NCBI GenBank assembly: GCA_002862085.1
Contig: PKCK01000088.1
Location: 1-46,418 of the forward strand
Source: Planctomycetota bacterium
GTDB taxonomy: Bacteria > Planctomycetota > UBA1135 > GCA-002686595
Reading direction: 5' to 3'
DNA length: 46,418 bases
Below the pieces are notes generated by a model. It searched no databases. It was not told where the DNA came from and saw nothing but the letters and a program-made list of their open reading frames with translations. Shown piece by piece: positions 44,238 through 46,418 of this stretch; within the stretch, counting starts at the first letter, position 1; every line of letters starts with the position of its first letter. The translations under genes and the position numbers were made by a program.

Positions 44238-45095
44238 CTATCGGCTCCTCCGGCGAGGGGCTGGCTGACAACGGGTGCAGATGTGTGTCCCGCGCTGGCC
44301 CACGACCAGCTTCTTCACCGCGCGGCCGCAGCGCGGACAGGGCTGACCGTCCCGGCCGTAGACCTGGAAGAGGTGCTGGTACTGACCGGGCTGGCCCTCG
44401 GGAGTCCGATAGAAGGTGTCGAAGCTGGACCCCTCGCGCTCGACGGCCGCGGCCAACACCTCACGGATCGCCGCGTGGAGCGCGTCCGCGCGATCGCGGG
44501 GGACCCTGGACGCCAGACGAAGGGGGTGGAGGCCGGCGCGGAAGAGCGACTCGTCCACGTAGATGTTCCCCAGCCCCGCGAGGAACCCCTGGTCGAGGAG
44601 CAACGGCTTGAGGGCGCGGTCCCGGCGCCGGAGCGCCGCGCGGAACCACTCGGCGGTGAATCCGGGGCCGAGGGGCTCGGGCCCGAGGTTCGACAGGAAC
44701 GCGGCTGGATCCGGCTCGAAGCGGAAGCGCCCGAACTTGCGGACGTCGAGGAAGCGCAGGCGCGACCGCTCGCGCCCGGGGCCCTCGAGGCGCAGCGCGA
44801 CCCTCTCGTAGGGCTGCGTCCCAGCGTCCGCATCGACGACCAGACGGCCCGTCATGCGCAGGTGGCACAGGATCGTCCCGGCCGCGCGTCCGCGCCGCTC
44901 GAGCTCGATCAGGATCCACTTGGCGCGCCGCTCGACCGCCGCGATGACCGCCCCCCGGACCGCCTCGTCGAAGGCCTCCGGCGAGGCCCCGCCCAGGGTC
45001 CGGACCCAGCCGACCTCGCTGCCCACGATCCGGCGGCCCACGACGTGGGGCCTCACCAGCGCTGCGGTTGTCTCGACCTCGGGGAGTTCCGGCAT
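44238..45095 (-). CDS. mutM: Formamidopyrimidine-DNA glycosylase
   Basis: 285 residues from ATG at 45095. It begins MPELPEVETTAALVRPHVVG, so the catalytic N-terminal Pro and Glu are present. Family blocks include ILCHLRMTGRLVV and NIYVDESLFRAGLHP with the helix-two-turn-helix. The C-terminal zinc finger is CPRCGRAVKKLVVGQRGTHI followed by CTRCQ (four Cys). It removes oxidised purines such as 8-oxoguanine from DNA and cuts the strand. The upstream frame to 45224 is not coding-like. The EF-P gene follows at 34 bp. Confidence 0.97.
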   Translation of the reverse strand: MPELPEVETTAALVRPHVVGRRIVGSEVGWVRTLGGASPEAFDEAVRGAVIAAVERRAKWILIELERRGRAAGTILCHLRMTGRLVVDADAGTQPYERVALRLEGPGRERSRLRFLDVRKFGRFRFEPDPAAFLSNLGPEPLGPGFTAEWFRAALRRRDRALKPLLLDQGFLAGLGNIYVDESLFRAGLHPLRLASRVPRDRADALHAAIREVLAAAVEREGSSFDTFYRTPEGQPGQYQHLFQVYGRDGQPCPRCGRAVKKLVVGQRGTHICTRCQPAPRRRSR

Positions 45096-45218
45096 GGCCG
45101 GCGGAGCGTAGCCGCGAAGTGGCCTCCACGGGCTCTCCGGGCGGCCCTTCGAATCAGGACAAAAGTTCTCTCCGGGGACAGCCGATACGACCCGTGTCAG
45201 ACCACACCCGCCTCGATC

Positions 45219-45548
45219 ATGCATCAGTCCGCATCCGCCCGAGACCTCGTCGACCCGTCGAAAAGCCCTGCTGAGAGCCCCGGCGCTTCCGTCAGCAGCA
45301 CACTCGGGCCCATGATCAGGGCAAATCGTCGCAGCGCTGGCCTGGCGCGGAAGGAACTCGCATCGCGGCTCGGGGTCACCGAGGCAGTCGTCGCCCTCTG
45401 GGAGGACCCCGAGTACGACTGCGTGGACCTGTCGATCCTGTCCCGCGTCGCGCGAGCTCTGGGGCGCCGCCTCGAGGTGCGCCTCAGCGTGCCGCGTGTG
45501 GAACGAGTGCGTCAGCGGCCGGCCTGGGAAGACCTCATCTCCCCCTGA
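45219..45548 (+). CDS. Small XRE-type helix-turn-helix regulator
   Basis: 109 residues from ATG at 45219; ATG 45312 is the alternative and would give only the domain. The Ser/Ala-rich leader is followed by an HTH_3 domain: MIRANRRSAGLARKELASRL, GVTEAVVALWEDPEYDCVDL and SILSRVARALGRRLEVRLSV. The pattern is of Xre/Cro-type repressors. A small lipoprotein gene follows 2 bp after the stop. No toxin, phage or restriction gene adjoins, so the target may be the downstream lipoprotein. Confidence 0.85.
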   Translation: MHQSASARDLVDPSKSPAESPGASVSSTLGPMIRANRRSAGLARKELASRLGVTEAVVALWEDPEYDCVDLSILSRVARALGRRLEVRLSVPRVERVRQRPAWEDLISP

Positions 45549-45550
45549 CG

Positions 45551-45895
45551 ATGCGCCGGACCGCTCTGACGCTCGCCGCCCTCGCGCTCCTGCTCGGTAC
45601 GGCGAGCTGCGTCACCGAGACGACCAGCGGCGCGATACGGCCCCGCGGCGTCCGGACCTCCGGCTTCATCGTCAACGCCGACGTGGAGTCCACCTGGACA
45701 CGAGTGCGCTCGGCCGTCCAGGGGATGACGAACTCTCCTCTGATGAACAACGGCGTGCCGCGCAGCATCCGGACGACGATCGAAGGCGCGGTGACGACGA
45801 TCCTCGTGGAGGCCCGGGACAGCCGCTCCACGGCGGTCCACGTCAACTCGCAGAACGCGAGGGTGGCGCACCGGATCCAGGCGGCCCTGCGCTGA
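45551..45895 (+). CDS. Small lipoprotein
   Basis: 114 residues: LTLAALALLLGTASCVTETT is a lipoprotein signal with lipobox cysteine. The mature part (RTSGFIVNADVESTWTRVRS ... STAVHVNSQNARVAHRIQAA) has an alternating alpha/beta pattern seen in small outer-membrane lipoproteins, but no family is recognised. It follows the HTH gene by 2 bp, so they are co-transcribed. The 3' end is a hairpin that includes its stop codon. Confidence 0.75.
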   Translation: MRRTALTLAALALLLGTASCVTETTSGAIRPRGVRTSGFIVNADVESTWTRVRSAVQGMTNSPLMNNGVPRSIRTTIEGAVTTILVEARDSRSTAVHVNSQNARVAHRIQAALR

Positions 45896-45914
45896 GCGAG
45901 CCCGGCGCGCTCAG
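45892..45914. terminator. Second hairpin containing both convergent stop codons
   Basis: CTGAGCG (45892-45898) and CGCTCAG (45908-45914) form a 7-bp stem with a 9-base loop. The lipoprotein TGA (45893-45895) and the beta-barrel gene stop (TCA at 45911-45913) lie in opposite arms, as at 30242-30266. Confidence 0.65.
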
Positions 45915-46418
45915 AAGCGCCAGATCGCCGAAATCGTCCAGCGATCGCCGAAGATGTCCTCGTTGTCCGTCAGCGGCGCCTCGTAGGCCGCCCGCACGAC
46001 GACGTCGTCGATCAGGCGCAGCTCGCCGCCGACGCCGCAGGACAGGACGTCCTCGTCCTCGTTCCCCCCGAAGTTCGCGAGGTCCACGCCGCTGTAGGGC
46101 GTGACGTTCGCGCCGTTGGAGAGGGTGTCGTAGTAGTTCAGCTCGAGGACGGGGCTCAGGTTCGGGTGCAGAGGGTAGTCCGCGTGGAGGTGCAGGCTGA
46201 GGTTGTCGCTGTCGCCCCGCGGGTCCTCGGCGCCCACGGCGAAGCGCAGGTTCGCGCTGCCGGAGACGTTCACCTCGCCCAGGCGCCGCGCGAACGTCGC
46301 GAACAGCCGCGCCTCGTCGTCGTCGTAGAAGTCATCCTCGTCGCTGATCCCGAACTCGAAGCTCGCGCCGAGGGAGACGTGCTGGTGCGTGTGCCAGTCC
46401 TTCAGGATCGCGTACTTG
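45911..46418 (-). CDS. Outer-membrane beta-barrel protein, partial
   Basis: The 3' 169 codons of a gene that begins beyond the right edge; the frame is open to 46418. Repeated amphipathic beta strands with aromatic borders (VSLGASFEFGISDEDDFYDD, LSLHLHADYPLHPNLSPVLE, LRLIDDVVVRAAYEAPLTDN) end in RWTISAIWRF, the C-terminal aromatic signal of outer-membrane proteins. It resembles uncharacterised porin-like or MetA-pathway-type barrels, without a recognised family. A GTG at 46273 is only an internal codon, not the real start. Convergent to the lipoprotein gene. Confidence 0.75.
   Translation of the reverse strand, partial: KYAILKDWHTHQHVSLGASFEFGISDEDDFYDDDEARLFATFARRLGEVNVSGSANLRFAVGAEDPRGDSDNLSLHLHADYPLHPNLSPVLELNYYDTLSNGANVTPYSGVDLANFGGNEDEDVLSCGVGGELRLIDDVVVRAAYEAPLTDNEDIFGDRWTISAIWRF

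Overview
This is a GC-rich, gene-dense bacterial chromosome segment with no tRNA or rRNA gene, insertion sequence, CRISPR array or phage gene that I can see. The gene content points to Planctomycetota: a sulfatase beside a sialate O-acetylesterase-like protein, a tandem DUF1080 protein, an FG-GAP/ASPIC-UnbV lipoprotein next to a TPR lipoprotein, and an ECF sigma factor followed by a membrane protein and a CHAT-domain protein. A GC-rich marine planctomycete lineage is my best guess. It is an inference from gene content, not a marker-gene result. Shine-Dalgarno sequences are weak or absent at most starts, so several starts were chosen from homology, signal peptides or overlaps.

Layout. Positions 1-5899 (minus): sialate O-acetylesterase-like protein, sulfatase, metallo-beta-lactamase (MBL) hydrolase, BtuF-like binding protein and DUF481 outer-membrane protein, read right to left. 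Positions 6058-11085 (minus): a beta-oxidation or short-chain acyl-CoA operon (thiolase, 3-hydroxyacyl-CoA dehydrogenase, two acyl-CoA dehydrogenases with a small HTH gene between them) closed by a strong hairpin. Positions 11384-15568 (plus): an ECF sigma factor, a single-span anti-sigma-like protein that has lost its zinc-finger cysteines, and an exported CHAT peptidase. This is my lead candidate for an undescribed signalling system. Positions 15670-19109: a small secreted protein, a nitrilase-family hydrolase, and a methyltransferase-kinase fusion. Positions 19276-22976 (plus): a HAMP-only membrane protein, a CHASE4 histidine kinase, and a receiver-kinase protein with Glu in place of the phosphoacceptor His. 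Positions 23089-27013: fatty acid desaturase, DUF3592-like protein, acyltransferase-3 protein. Positions 27200-30247 (plus): a 1015-residue kinase / M23 / class III aminotransferase fusion.

Positions 30261-37141 (minus) are a compact operon: leucyl aminopeptidase, double DUF1080 protein, MBL phosphodiesterase-like protein, TPR lipoprotein, FG-GAP/ASPIC lipoprotein. Positions 37326-39781 (plus) hold arginine decarboxylase coupled to a SlyD-like FKBP. Positions 39858-42432 (minus) hold a queuosine-precursor transporter, a lipoprotein and a methyltransferase. Positions 42541-43615 (plus) hold a conserved unknown and a DinB-like protein. Positions 43634-45095 (minus) hold MutM and an EF-P with an unusual tip loop. 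Positions 45219-45895 (plus) hold a small HTH regulator and a small lipoprotein. A beta-barrel gene runs off the right edge.

Convergent gene pairs are repeatedly separated by short perfect hairpins, and in two cases both stop codons lie inside the hairpin arms.
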